The position numbers and the translations under genes are program-made. Source: Sphingomonas tagetis (GTDB taxonomy: Bacteria; Pseudomonadota; Alphaproteobacteria; Sphingomonadales; Sphingomonadaceae). From it: 64,000 nt of DNA. The number at the start of each line of letters is the position of its first letter. The stretch's first letter is position 1. Shown in pieces: positions 35,128 through 42,164 of the stretch. The DNA lies in NCBI RefSeq assembly GCF_024211275.1, contig NZ_JAMLDX010000010.1:1-64000 (forward strand). The letters run 5' to 3'. Under the pieces are notes generated by a model. That model was not told the DNA's origin. It ran no database searches and saw only the letters and a list, made by a program, of their open reading frames with translations.

Positions 35128-35204
35128 GCTTCGCCGTAAAGGTGGATATATCCGCAGGCAGACCGGCGGGCGTCCGTTGAGAATCGTTTTCTTCGTTACC
35201 TTTT

Positions 35205-35226
35205 CAGCCGGGTCGCAACCCGGCTG
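35205..35226. terminator. Short perfect hairpin
   Basis: CAGCCGGGT, loop CGCA, ACCCGGCTG. It lies in the 177-bp gap between the convergent amidohydrolase and Tam-like genes, where a bidirectional terminator is expected. No T tract follows on either strand. Confidence 0.5.
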
Positions 35227-35304
35227 ACGGACTATCACGCGCTGTTCTTGGTGCTGAACGCAGTCACCTCTCGCCACCACCTTCTATATCGGGTCGATCC
35301 ACGG

Positions 35305-36072
35305 TCAGCGCCGCGCTACGAAGAAGAGCCGCGGGAAAGGTAGCAGCACGCTCCCATCGGGAAGCGGAGGGTAAGCGGCCTCGATCAATTCCTGGTAGCG
35401 CGCTTCGAAGGCGACGATCTCATCGGCAGTCAGGAGCGCGAAAAACCCACGGAGAGTCGAGCTCCGGAACCATTCTACGATCCCGGCAGGGCTGGGGAGT
35501 CGATGGAAATACGTGGTTCGCCACAAGTCGACGGATTGCGCGACAGGCATAAGGATGCGGTAATAGCGATCCGCGTCCAGCCGATTTTCCCAAGGCGCGA
35601 ACGCTGGGAGGAGCCGATCAGACCACGGCCCCTCTTCCGCTACCTGACGCATCAGTCGATGCGTCGCCTCGGTGAGATTGTCGGGCACCTGCACGGCAAG
35701 GCTACCGCCCGGGCGGAGCTTTGCCATGAGGCGTGGTAACAGTGTTGCATGACTCGGAACCCACTGGATCGCCGCGTTGGCCAGGATCAGGTCGAACCAC
35801 CCCGGCGCGACCCATGTCGCGATGTCGTCGAGGGTGAAGTCGATGTCGGGCAGACGATCTCGCGCTGCGGCGATCATCTCGGGGGAACTGTCCATCCCCG
35901 TCACGTGGGCATCGGGAAAGGCCGCGAGCAATATCTCGGTCGAGTTTCCGGGGCCGGAGCCCAGGTCGATTGCGCGGGATACCGGATTGGTCATGACGCG
36001 AGCGAGAAGATCGTGAACCGGACGATTACGCTCGGCCGCGAACTGCAGATACATCCCGGCTGACCAGGTCAT
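35305..36072 (-). CDS. tam: Trans-aconitate 2-methyltransferase-like SAM methyltransferase
   Basis: A 255-residue class I methyltransferase. The N-terminal YLQFAAERNRPVHDLLARV with DLGSGPGNSTEIL (SAM motif I), TGMDSSPEMI (ribose-binding acidic residue) and LILANAAIQWVPSH (motif IV) match the Tam family, which methylates trans-aconitate to detoxify it. The length is typical. It is the only gene downstream of the third shared promoter-operator (36,246-36,276), about 175 bp away. A methylated tricarboxylic acid would fit the C5/C6-acid chemistry of the island, but the family also contains enzymes with other substrates. Confidence 0.82.
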   Translation of the reverse strand: MTWSAGMYLQFAAERNRPVHDLLARVMTNPVSRAIDLGSGPGNSTEILLAAFPDAHVTGMDSSPEMIAAARDRLPDIDFTLDDIATWVAPGWFDLILANAAIQWVPSHATLLPRLMAKLRPGGSLAVQVPDNLTEATHRLMRQVAEEGPWSDRLLPAFAPWENRLDADRYYRILMPVAQSVDLWRTTYFHRLPSPAGIVEWFRSSTLRGFFALLTADEIVAFEARYQELIEAAYPPLPDGSVLLPFPRLFFVARR

Positions 36073-36219
36073 CGCGGCATCAGGTTCGAAATGGGGTGGC
36101 TAAGCGCGCACCGGGCGCCCGGCCCTGATCGCCGTCCGTGCGCGCCGTGGCAGTGCCGGCGATCGCCTTAATCCCCGCACGAGCCGATTGCAGTCCTTTC
36201 AAACCTGTGCCCTTTCTTC

Positions 36220-36293
36220 GCCAGCCCGGTTCACAAGACTTGACTGTAAGATACATCTTCGCATCTTACGGTCAAGTCTTGTGAACCGGGCTG
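36220..36293. repeat. 74-bp near-perfect palindrome
   Basis: Two 32-bp arms (36220-36251 and 36262-36293) are complementary at 31 of 32 positions around a 10-nt centre. The inner half of each arm carries the shared operator half-site (ACTTGAC-N-GTAAGAT and complement), and the outer half (CCAGCCCGGTTCACAAG and complement) extends the symmetry. Such length is unusual for a plain operator and would form a cruciform. Confidence 0.8.
36246..36276 (-). promoter_or_regulatory. Shared promoter-operator, copy 3 (upstream of tam-like gene)
   Basis: Minus-strand TTGACC (36269-36274), a 16-bp spacer and TATCTT (36247-36252), the same geometry as the copies at 10.36 and 21.50 kb. The core TAAGATAC-N8-ATCTTA-N2-GTCAAGT is kept, while the eight central bases differ. 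The orientation relative to the downstream minus-strand gene is the same in all three. Confidence 0.6.
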
Positions 36294-36642
36294 GGAGAAG
36301 CCGCATTTACCATCGTAACCCGCAATACCGATGGGTTGCCGGCTTTTGTTGCTCAGAATTGTGGGTTGCTCGAGCGGCTTTTGGGTAAAAACATGAGTGG
36401 ATCCTTGTGGACGGTCTGCGCGACACTGTTCGCCGGCGAGCTATTCGCAGGACCGGGCAGCAGGCCGTTTCCGACGTCTGATGCCGGCTCGGGTTGGCGC
36501 CCGATTTTCGAAGCACGGAGGGGGCATCAGACCGGGTCGCCCGCGGTCAACCGTCCGACGAAATCCGAAGAAAGATATTAGAGTGATTTTGGATAAACCG
36601 GCCCTCGGGGCGGAAGAATTCGCGCTAAGGCTTTAAAATCGC

Positions 36643-36717
36643 TGGTGACCCCTACGAGAATCGAACTCGTGTTTTCGCCGTGAGAGGGCGACGTCCTGAC
36701 CGCTAGACGAAGGGGCC
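36643..36717 (-). tRNA. tRNA-Glu (CTC anticodon)
   Basis: The 75-nt minus-strand gene folds into a normal cloverleaf. The acceptor stem pairs GGCCCCT with AGGGGTC, including one G-U pair. The D arm is CGTCTAGCGGTCAGGACG, the anticodon stem TCGCC/GGCGA holds loop CTCTCAC with anticodon CTC, and the T arm is CACGAGTTCGATTCTCGT. The CCA end is encoded. The sequence is close to bacterial tRNA-Glu. Its 3' end faces the accessory region. Confidence 0.95.
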
Positions 36718-36828
36718 GTGCAAGCGCGAAGCGGGGCCTCTACAGGCGGCGGGCGGGGGCGTCAAGCGGCTGGTTTCGCCCGCGCGGAACGCTGGCAATT
36801 GGCGCCGTCTGTGACTATCTGCGCTTCA

Positions 36829-37365
36829 ATGGCGCGTTCCACCCGATCCGTAGACTGGGGCTTCCCCCGCTGGCGTTCCTATGGCGCCGAGCGCGAGGCG
36901 GTGAAGGTGCGGCTGTGCGATCGCCACGGTTGCGACCAGCCCGGCGACCGGCCCGCGCCCAAGTCGCCCAACAGCCCGGACCGCTGGTATTTCTGCGAGG
37001 AACATGCCGGCGAATACAACCGCAACTGGAATTACTTCGAGGGCCTGACCGCCGAGGAAGCGGCCCAGCGCGAAGCGGACGAGCGGCGCGACGCGGGCGG
37101 CTTTGCCGAGAGCAAGCACAATAGCTGGGCGGGGCCGGGCGACGGCAGCCGCTCGCGCGACGAGATGCGCGCGCTCGACGTGCTGGAACTCGACCCGGAC
37201 TCGGATTTCGAGGCGGTGCGCGGCGCGTGGCGCAAGCTGGCCAAGGAAAACCATCCCGACATCCGCCCCAACGATGCCGAGGCGGCGAAGCGCTTCCAGG
37301 CCGTGCAGACCGCTTACGAAGTGCTGCGCGCGGCCGAGGAACGGCGGCAGTGGAAGCCGGATTGA
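36829..37365 (+). CDS. DnaJ (J-domain) family protein
   Basis: A 178-residue protein. The first half (DWGFPRWRSYGAEREAVKVR, then LCDRHGC, WYFCEEHAGEYN) has Cys/His pairs that may bind zinc. The C-terminal J domain is LDVLELDPDSDFEAVRGAWR, with HPD in ENHPDI and the closing FQAVQTAYEVL. J domains stimulate the ATPase of DnaK partners. This arrangement is a common single-copy protein in sphingomonads, of unknown client. I placed the start at ATG 36829; the open frame from 36718 overlaps the tRNA edge. The stop overlaps the next start. Confidence 0.87.
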   Translation: MARSTRSVDWGFPRWRSYGAEREAVKVRLCDRHGCDQPGDRPAPKSPNSPDRWYFCEEHAGEYNRNWNYFEGLTAEEAAQREADERRDAGGFAESKHNSWAGPGDGSRSRDEMRALDVLELDPDSDFEAVRGAWRKLAKENHPDIRPNDAEAAKRFQAVQTAYEVLRAAEERRQWKPD

Positions 37366-37661
37366 ACGCGCGCGTTCGTTCGAACTGGACGAACGCGGTG
37401 CTGGTCTGTGCGAGATGCTCGAAGCGGCTGAACGGCGGGTTCGGCAAGAAGGGCAGGCAGCCGCTGGGCAAGGCGCTGCGCAAACATCTGCAATTGAAGA
37501 AGGGCCGCAAGGCGGCGGCGGGCGTGATCGACGTCAAATGCCTCGGCGTGTGTCCGCGCGGCGGCGTGACCGTCGTCAACGGCGCGGCGAGCCGTGAATG
37601 GCTGATCGTGCCGGCCGGCGCCGATCTCGACGCGGTCGCGCGTGAGGCCGGGCTCAGCTGA
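37362..37661 (+). CDS. Thioredoxin-like [2Fe-2S] ferredoxin-domain protein
   Basis: A 99-residue small protein. The Cys pattern C-x2-C (VCARCSKRL) and C-x3-C (VKCLGVCPRGGV) is that of thioredoxin-fold [2Fe-2S] ferredoxin domains, as in NuoE-like and (2Fe-2S) ferredoxin-domain proteins. No ATG suits the N-terminus. TTG 37362, overlapping the J-domain stop as TTGA, gives NARVRSNWTNAVLVC and suggests coupling. Its role is unknown. SufE lies convergent with it and overlaps by 8 nt. Confidence 0.72.
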   Translation: MNARVRSNWTNAVLVCARCSKRLNGGFGKKGRQPLGKALRKHLQLKKGRKAAAGVIDVKCLGVCPRGGVTVVNGAASREWLIVPAGADLDAVAREAGLS

Positions 37662-38070
37662 CCGCGTAGCGCTGCGCGGTGTCGCGGATCAGCGCGATCA
37701 TGTTGGGGATGCCCTGAGTGCGGTTCGAGCTCAGCTGGTTGCGCAGGTCGAACGGCGCCAGCGCACCCTCGATATCGGTCGCGAGGATGTCGGTGGCGGG
37801 GCGGTCCTGCACGGTCAGCAGGACCAGCGCGATGATCCCCTTGGTGATCGCGGCGTTGCTGTCAGCGAGGAAGTGCAGCCTGCCGTCGTCTGTCTGCGTC
37901 GGATAGACCCACACCGCCGCCGAGCAGCCGCGTACCAGCGTGGCGTCGGTCTTGAGCGCGTCGGGCATCGGCTCCAGCGCCTTGCCGAGATCGATCAGCA
38001 GCCGGTAGCGGTCGTCGGCGTCGAGAAATTCATATTCGTCGCGCAGGTCGGAAAGGGTGGGGGCGGTCAT
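37654..38070 (-). CDS. sufE: SufE family sulfur-acceptor protein
   Basis: A 138-residue cytosolic protein that takes sulfane sulfur from SufS and passes it to Fe-S assembly. The active Cys is C49 in VRGCSAAVW, on the conserved loop, and the closing RTQGIPNMIALIRDTA fits SufE. The length is normal. It is the last minus-strand gene of the block from pspA. The gap of 56 bp from the preceding small membrane gene leaves open whether it is part of the same transcript. Its 3' end overlaps the convergent [2Fe-2S] gene by 8 nt. Confidence 0.92.
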   Translation of the reverse strand: MTAPTLSDLRDEYEFLDADDRYRLLIDLGKALEPMPDALKTDATLVRGCSAAVWVYPTQTDDGRLHFLADSNAAITKGIIALVLLTVQDRPATDILATDIEGALAPFDLRNQLSSNRTQGIPNMIALIRDTAQRYAVS

Positions 38071-38126
38071 GCCGCGCCCGATAGCGGGAAAGCGGCGGGG
38101 CGGCTAGCGCCCGCGCCCAACCCGGA

Positions 38127-38372
38127 TCAGAGATCCACCCCCGCCGCGATCGCCTCGAGCTTGCGGATGCGCTCCTTCAGGTCGGCGATCTCGATCCGCG
38201 CGCCGGCGGTGCTCGGCGCGGGATGCATCGCGTCGCCGCCATGCACGGTCTTGAGCTCCTGGCTCTTGAGCTGGAGCCAGCCGCGCCAGCCGGCAAGGCC
38301 CGCGGCGGTGACCATGCCCAGCCCGGCGAGGCTGGCGGTGGCCATGACGAGGTAGAAATTCGGGTCGGTCAT
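38127..38372 (-). CDS. Small membrane protein with coiled-coil tail (psp-linked)
   Basis: An 81-residue protein with one N-terminal transmembrane helix (YLVMATASLAGLGMVTAAGL) and a C-terminal amphipathic segment (IEIADLKERIRKLEAIAAG). The tail is the shortest version of a motif shared by four neighbours in this locus. GGAGG lies 5 nt before ATG 38372; ATG 38384 is also possible. It is unknown by family. The topology is probably N-out/C-in, like PspB. Confidence 0.6.
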   Translation of the reverse strand: MTDPNFYLVMATASLAGLGMVTAAGLAGWRGWLQLKSQELKTVHGGDAMHPAPSTAGARIEIADLKERIRKLEAIAAGVDL

Positions 38373-38395
38373 CGCGCCCTCCATTTCCTGGGCTG

Positions 38396-38662
38396 TTACT
38401 TGCGCTCGTCGCGCAGCTTCTCGATCTCACGGTCGAGGCTGGACGAGCTGTGATTGTCGGTGATCACGCGTTCGAGCACCTGGATGCGGTCCTTGAGCGT
38501 GCGGACCTCATCCTGAAGGCGGCGCGCCTCGGCGGTGTTGGCGCCATCGTTCGCACCATATTCGCCCCCGTGGCGGTCGCGGCGGACCCCCAGCTTGGCG
38601 CGGATGATGCTGCCGACGGTCACGATCAAAACGATGCCGATCACCATTTCGAACGGGTTCAT
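38396..38662 (-). CDS. Small membrane protein with coiled-coil tail (psp-linked)
   Basis: An 88-residue protein. An N-terminal helix (FEMVIGIVLIVTVGSII) is followed by a basic Gly-rich linker and a coiled coil with DRIQVLERVITD and LDREIEKLRDER. The LERxxTD ... DREIExLR pair recurs in the products at 38,838 and 39,180 and in part in PspB and PspC. AGGAGC precedes the ATG. It is probably an envelope-stress accessory protein, by position only. Confidence 0.68.
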   Translation of the reverse strand: MNPFEMVIGIVLIVTVGSIIRAKLGVRRDRHGGEYGANDGANTAEARRLQDEVRTLKDRIQVLERVITDNHSSSSLDREIEKLRDERK

Positions 38663-38692
38663 GTGAGGCTCCTGCTCTGGTCTGTTCTGTTG

Positions 38693-38824
38693 TTATTCGG
38701 CGGGCTGCGCGGCTTCGCGCGCCAGCCGCTCGGCGCGGCGCACGGGGCGGTCGCGCATTTCGGACAGGGTGACGCCAATGGCGCCGATCACGCCCAGCAC
38801 CACGAAAAATCCGATCAACATCAT
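38693..38824 (-). CDS. Very small single-helix membrane protein (psp-linked)
   Basis: A 43-residue product: one hydrophobic helix (MMLIGFFVVLGVIGAIGVTL) and a short charged tail (MRDRPVRRAERLAREA). GAAGGAG sits 8 nt before ATG 38824, a good site. The open frame extends upstream to 38893 without one. It has no coiled-coil motif, unlike its neighbours. No function is assignable. Confidence 0.6.
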   Translation of the reverse strand: MMLIGFFVVLGVIGAIGVTLSEMRDRPVRRAERLAREAAQPAE

Positions 38825-38837
38825 CACAATTACTCCT

Positions 38838-39158
38838 TCAATTCCGGGTGACGCGGAGCGCTTCGATCTCGCGATCCAAAGCGACGCTGCCATCCGTCAC
38901 GATCCGTTCGACATTGCCCAGCCGGTCCTTGACCGAGCCGAGCTCGGCGCGCAGCTGGGCGTTTTCCTGGCTCAGCAGCTTGATCCGCTCGATCATCTCT
39001 TCATTCCGCTGCGGATAGATCGCCTGCCCCCAGGCGCCATCGAGCGGATAGCCGTTCTTGACGCGCAGCCAGGTGGTGAACATCCATCCGAACATTCCCG
39101 CGACGCCGACGATCGCGACGGCCGGCATGATCAGTTGAAGTGCGGCGATTTTTTCCAT
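38838..39158 (-). CDS. Small membrane protein with coiled-coil tail (psp-linked)
   Basis: A 106-residue product with an N-terminal helix (LIMPAVAIVGVAGMFGWMFT), a short WLRVKNGYPLDGAWG segment and a long coiled coil ending DRLGNVERIVTD and LDREIEALRVTR. The -WxRxxxGYPxxxxW- segment is shared with the protein at 39,180 (WIRARHGYPIENEW), so these two are paralogues. It is probably anchored in the inner membrane with the coil in the cytoplasm. Confidence 0.7.
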   Translation of the reverse strand: MEKIAALQLIMPAVAIVGVAGMFGWMFTTWLRVKNGYPLDGAWGQAIYPQRNEEMIERIKLLSQENAQLRAELGSVKDRLGNVERIVTDGSVALDREIEALRVTRN

Positions 39159-39179
39159 CTTCTCAGTCCCTCTTGATCT

Positions 39180-39470
39180 TCAGCGCAGCGCGTCGATTTC
39201 GCGCGCGGTGCGCTCGGCCGGGTCGGTGGCGATGCGTTCGAGCACCGCGATCCGCTCTTCCAGCCGGCTGATCTGGCCGGTCAGCCGCTCATTCTCGCTG
39301 GTCAGCAGCTCGACCTTGCGCGCCGCGTCGGGATCGCCCTTGTGGGCGACGCCGCTCCACTCATTCTCGATCGGATAGCCGTGCCTCGCGCGGATCCAGG
39401 TCGAAACGAGCCAGCCGAAGGTCGAGATCGCGATGATGGCGATGATGAAACCCGGTCCACTCCACGACAT
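39180..39470 (-). CDS. Small membrane protein with coiled-coil tail (psp-linked)
   Basis: A 96-residue product: helix GFIIAIIAISTFGWLVSTWI, then RARHGYPIENEWSG, then a coiled coil with SRLEERIAVLERIATD and TAREIDALR. It is a clear paralogue of the 38,838 protein and more distantly of PspB. It follows pspC by 27 bp and is expected to be co-transcribed from the sigma-54 promoter at 40,895. Confidence 0.7.
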   Translation of the reverse strand: MSWSGPGFIIAIIAISTFGWLVSTWIRARHGYPIENEWSGVAHKGDPDAARKVELLTSENERLTGQISRLEERIAVLERIATDPAERTAREIDALR

Positions 39471-39497
39471 TTGCGTTCCCCTGTTGAGCGCTCCGCC

Positions 39498-39875
39498 TCA
39501 GCGAAGGCGTTCGATCTCGTCGGCGAGCTGCGTGTTGCGGCTCGTGTAGAAGGTCTCGATATCGGCCATGCGGCGGTCGATCTCGCGCAGCTTGCTGCGG
39601 ACTTCCTGGGTGGAGCGGTGTGGATTGGCGCGCACCCCCTGCCAGAATTTCGCGTCCTCGTTGCTGCCATAGAGGTCGATCGGCTTTTGCGACGTGACCA
39701 TCGCCAGGCCGATATAGACGAAGAACATCAGCGGGAAGGTCGCGAAGAACAGGGCGAGGAAGCCGAGCCGGATCCACAGCGGATCGACGCCGGTATATTC
39801 CCCCAGGCCCTCGCAGACGCCAAGCCACTTGCCATTGGCCTTGTCGCGATAAAGCTGTGTGCGGCTGACGGACAT
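39498..39875 (-). CDS. pspC: PspC-domain envelope stress protein
   Basis: A 125-residue inner-membrane protein. The PspC domain (LYRDKANGKWLGVCEGLGEY with TGVDPLWIRLGFLAL and FFVYIGLAMV) covers the first 70 residues and holds the hydrophobic helix. The C-terminal part is a cytoplasmic coil (VRSKLREIDRRMADIETF, ADEIERLR) like the tails of the neighbouring small proteins. In enterobacteria PspB and PspC bind and release PspA. It is separated from pspB by one base. Confidence 0.9.
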   Translation of the reverse strand: MSVSRTQLYRDKANGKWLGVCEGLGEYTGVDPLWIRLGFLALFFATFPLMFFVYIGLAMVTSQKPIDLYGSNEDAKFWQGVRANPHRSTQEVRSKLREIDRRMADIETFYTSRNTQLADEIERLR

Positions 39876-39876
39876 T

Positions 39877-40155
39877 TCAGTTCCTCCGTGCGCGTTCGAA
39901 GTCGGTGAGCTCGCGAAGCGGGGGCAGTTCAGGCCCGCGCACGCGGAATTCGGGATTGTCGGCGGCGATGATCCGCTCGATCGTCTGCAGGCGATCCTCG
40001 AGCCGGCGCGCCGTATAGTGCAGCTCGTCGAGCAGGTTCTCGTCCTCGCCGGTCAGCGTCTTCGCCTGCTTCCACTTGGTGACATAGTGGAGGATGATCC
40101 ACGGCATGCCGATGAAGAGCGCGACGATCGCGATCACTGGAATGAAGTCGTCCAT
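39877..40155 (-). CDS. pspB: Envelope stress response membrane protein PspB
   Basis: A 92-residue protein with an N-terminal transmembrane helix (FIPVIAIVALFIGMPWIILH) followed by YVTKWKQAK and a helical tail (ARRLEDRLQTIERIIAAD), typical of PspB. It should work with PspC to sense inner-membrane damage and sequester PspA. It begins 4 bp after pspA. The last 25 residues (RGPELPPLRELTDFERARR) are a Pro-rich addition. Confidence 0.9.
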   Translation of the reverse strand: MDDFIPVIAIVALFIGMPWIILHYVTKWKQAKTLTGEDENLLDELHYTARRLEDRLQTIERIIAADNPEFRVRGPELPPLRELTDFERARRN

Positions 40156-40159
40156 CGTC

Positions 40160-40828
40160 TCAGCCCTCCTTGTTCAGGCGCGCCTTGAGCGCGGCGAGTT
40201 CGGCATCGACCTTCTCGGCCGACTGAAGCTCGGCGATTTCATCCTCCAGCGTCTTCTTCGGTGCGCCCAAGCTCAGCGCATCGGCGCGGCCCTCGGCGAA
40301 ATCGACGCGGCGCTCGAGCAGGTCGAAACGGCTGAACGCTTCGCTGACCTTCGACCCGTGGGTCATCTCGCGCAGCTTGACGCGGTTGTTGGCGCTCTCG
40401 AGGCGAGTCATGATCGCGTTCTGGCGGGCACGGGCGTCGCGCAGCTTGGTCTGCAGCTTGCCGATATCCTCTTCCGAAGCGCGCAGCGCGTCGTCGAGCA
40501 CGGCGATCTCCGCGGAAAGCTGGTCGCACATGTCATACGCCTTCTGGCGCTCGACCAGAGCGGCCTTGGCCAGGTCCTCGCGGTTCTTGCTCAGCGCTAG
40601 CTCGGCCTTCTCGGTCCAGCTTTCCTGCAAATTCTGCAGCTTTGCGATGTGGCGGCGCATTTCCTTCTGGTCGGCGATGGTGCGCGCGGCGGATGCGCGG
40701 ACCTCGACCAAAGTCTCCTCCATTTCGAGGATGATCATGCGGATCATCTTCGCCGGGTCTTCCGCCTTGTCGAGCAAGTCGGTGAAATTGGCCGCGATGA
40801 TATCGCGCGTGCGAGAAAAAATGCCCAT
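40160..40828 (-). CDS. pspA: Phage shock protein A
   Basis: A 222-residue peripheral membrane protein of the PspA/Vipp1/ESCRT-III family. MGIFSRTRDIIAANFTDLLD is the amphipathic N-terminal helix with typical sequence. The remainder is a long helical hairpin (NREDLAKAALVERQKAYD, MTRLESANNRVKLREM, FSRFDLLERRVDFAEGRADA). It binds stressed membrane to limit proton leak and inhibits PspF. ATG 40828 fits the family; the frame opening at 40879 is upstream leader. A sigma-54 promoter is 67 bp upstream. Confidence 0.95.
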   Translation of the reverse strand: MGIFSRTRDIIAANFTDLLDKAEDPAKMIRMIILEMEETLVEVRASAARTIADQKEMRRHIAKLQNLQESWTEKAELALSKNREDLAKAALVERQKAYDMCDQLSAEIAVLDDALRASEEDIGKLQTKLRDARARQNAIMTRLESANNRVKLREMTHGSKVSEAFSRFDLLERRVDFAEGRADALSLGAPKKTLEDEIAELQSAEKVDAELAALKARLNKEG

Positions 40829-40894
40829 CTGAAACTCACTCCTTGGGAAATGCGGCTCGCCCGTCACGATGATCCTCATTCACATCGTCAGCTT

Positions 40895-40910
40895 TGCAGA
40901 TGCCGTGCCA
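40895..40910 (-). promoter_or_regulatory. Sigma-54 promoter of the psp operon
   Basis: On the minus strand TGGCACG-GCAT-CTGCA matches the -24/-12 consensus TGGCACG-N4-TTGCW at all fixed positions but one. GG and GC are at the right spacing. Transcription should start near 40,884, about 56 nt before pspA. The region up to the divergent pspF start at 41,013 would hold PspF-binding sites; I cannot define them by eye. Confidence 0.82.
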
Positions 40911-41012
40911 GTTTCAAAAGTGACGGAATTGCGTGGCCTTTTGAGACTTAATCGGCTAATACACCGTCTCGGGTCTTGCCAAGTGTTGGGAAAATCCGCC
41001 AAGGGTTCGGAT

Positions 41013-42044
41013 ATGGAGCGAGCGACTCAAGTCATCGGGCAATCGGGTGCGTTTCTCGACGCGCTGGAGCGGGCGTCGCGCGCAGCGGCGCTCGACCGGC
41101 CGGTGCTCGTGATCGGCGAGCGCGGGACGGGCAAGGAGCTGGTCGCCGAGCGCCTCCACCGTCTGTCGCCGCGCTGGGATCAGCCGCTGGTGGTGATGAA
41201 CTGCGCAGCACTGCCCGAGACGCTGATCGAGGCGGAATTGTTCGGCCATGAATCGGGATCGTTCACCGGCGCCACCAAGTCGCGCGCCGGACGCTTCGAA
41301 GAGGCCGATGGCGGGACGTTGTTCCTCGACGAGCTGGGCACGCTCAGCATGGCGGCGCAGGACCGGCTGCTGCGCGCGGTCGAATATGGCGAGATCACGC
41401 GGATCGGCGCGTCACGGCCGATCCAGGTCGATGTGCGCATCGTCGCGGCGACCAACGAGCATCTGCCCGAGCGGGTCGAGCGCGGCACGTTCCGCGCCGA
41501 CCTGCTCGACCGGCTGAGCTTCGAGGTCGTCACGTTGCCGCCGTTGCGCGCCCGGCCGGGCGACGTGCTGGTGCTGGCCGAATTTTTCGGGCGGCGCATG
41601 GCGGCGGAGATCGGGACCGAGTGGCTGGGCTTTGGACCGACCGCGCTCGATGCGCTGACCGATCACAGCTGGCCGGGCAATGTGCGCGAGCTGCGCAACG
41701 TGGTCGAGCGCTCGGTCTATCGCTGGGAACGGTCCGGCCCGGTCGACGAGATCCAGATCGATCCCTTCGCCTCGCCCTATCGCCCCGCGCCGATGCCGAT
41801 GGGCATCCCCGGCAATGCCGCGCCGGTGCAACTGGTAACCGAGGAGCCCGGCCCGCTGCCGCGCGACGAGGATTATGCCGGCGACTTCAAGAGCCGCGTC
41901 AACCGCTTCGAACGCGAGCTGCTGAGCCGCGCGATGGCCGAGAACCGCTTCAACCAGCGCGCGACGGCGGAGTCGCTGGGGCTGAGCTATGACCAGTTGC
42001 GCCATGCACTGAAGCGGCATGAGCTGCTGGGGGCGGGGGGCTAG
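41013..42044 (+). CDS. pspF: Sigma-54-dependent activator PspF
   Basis: A 343-residue bacterial enhancer-binding protein without an N-terminal sensor domain, as in PspF. AAA+ motifs are Walker A GERGTGKE (35-42), GSFTGA in loop 1 (82-87; the usual GAFTGA has Ala), Walker B GGTLFLDE (100-107) and the arginine-finger region FRADLLDRL. The C-terminal Fis-type HTH is NQRATAESLGLSYDQLRHAL. It activates the divergent psp operon and is held inactive by PspA. Compared with E. coli PspF it has an extra Pro-rich linker (PYRPAPMPMGIPG). The start at 41013 matches the family opening. Confidence 0.93.
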   Translation: MERATQVIGQSGAFLDALERASRAAALDRPVLVIGERGTGKELVAERLHRLSPRWDQPLVVMNCAALPETLIEAELFGHESGSFTGATKSRAGRFEEADGGTLFLDELGTLSMAAQDRLLRAVEYGEITRIGASRPIQVDVRIVAATNEHLPERVERGTFRADLLDRLSFEVVTLPPLRARPGDVLVLAEFFGRRMAAEIGTEWLGFGPTALDALTDHSWPGNVRELRNVVERSVYRWERSGPVDEIQIDPFASPYRPAPMPMGIPGNAAPVQLVTEEPGPLPRDEDYAGDFKSRVNRFERELLSRAMAENRFNQRATAESLGLSYDQLRHALKRHELLGAGG

Positions 42045-42066
42045 CCAATCCCAATGAACGCAGTCA

Positions 42067-42085
42067 CCCCGGCCTTGTGCCGGGG
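42067..42085. repeat. Intergenic palindromic repeat, copy A
   Basis: CCCCGGC-CTTGT-GCCGGGG, a perfect 7-bp stem with a 5-nt loop. It has the same loop-and-stem plan as copy B 60 bp on. Sequences of this kind are scattered between genes in many sphingomonads; it may also end pspF transcripts. Confidence 0.5.
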
Positions 42086-42143
42086 TCTGCCGTGCCGCGA
42101 GTGATGGGCAAGAGGCGCAAGTGCATCCCCTGCCTCACGGTGG

Positions 42144-42164
42144 ATCCCGGCACGAGGCCGGGAT
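42144..42164. repeat. Intergenic palindromic repeat, copy B
   Basis: ATCCCGGC-ACGAG-GCCGGGAT, a perfect 8-bp stem with a 5-nt loop that is the reverse complement type of the loop in copy A. The two copies form an inverted pair, the usual layout of REP-like elements. Confidence 0.5.

Larger units (their letters stand above)
36073..36642. other. Gene-free boundary between accessory and core regions
   Basis: 570 bp with no supportable gene. It contains the 74-bp palindrome and the third shared promoter. I looked for integrase remnants next to the tRNA on both strands and found none. Confidence 0.5.

Noticed and set aside
36397..36636. Small frames between the palindrome and the tRNA
   Set aside because: Biased amino-acid content and no site for ribosome binding; they look like chance open frames.
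36300..36642. Possible integrase remnant beside tRNA-Glu
   Set aside because: No frame on either strand shows the Arg-His-x-x-Arg-Tyr residues or the flanking patterns of tyrosine recombinases.
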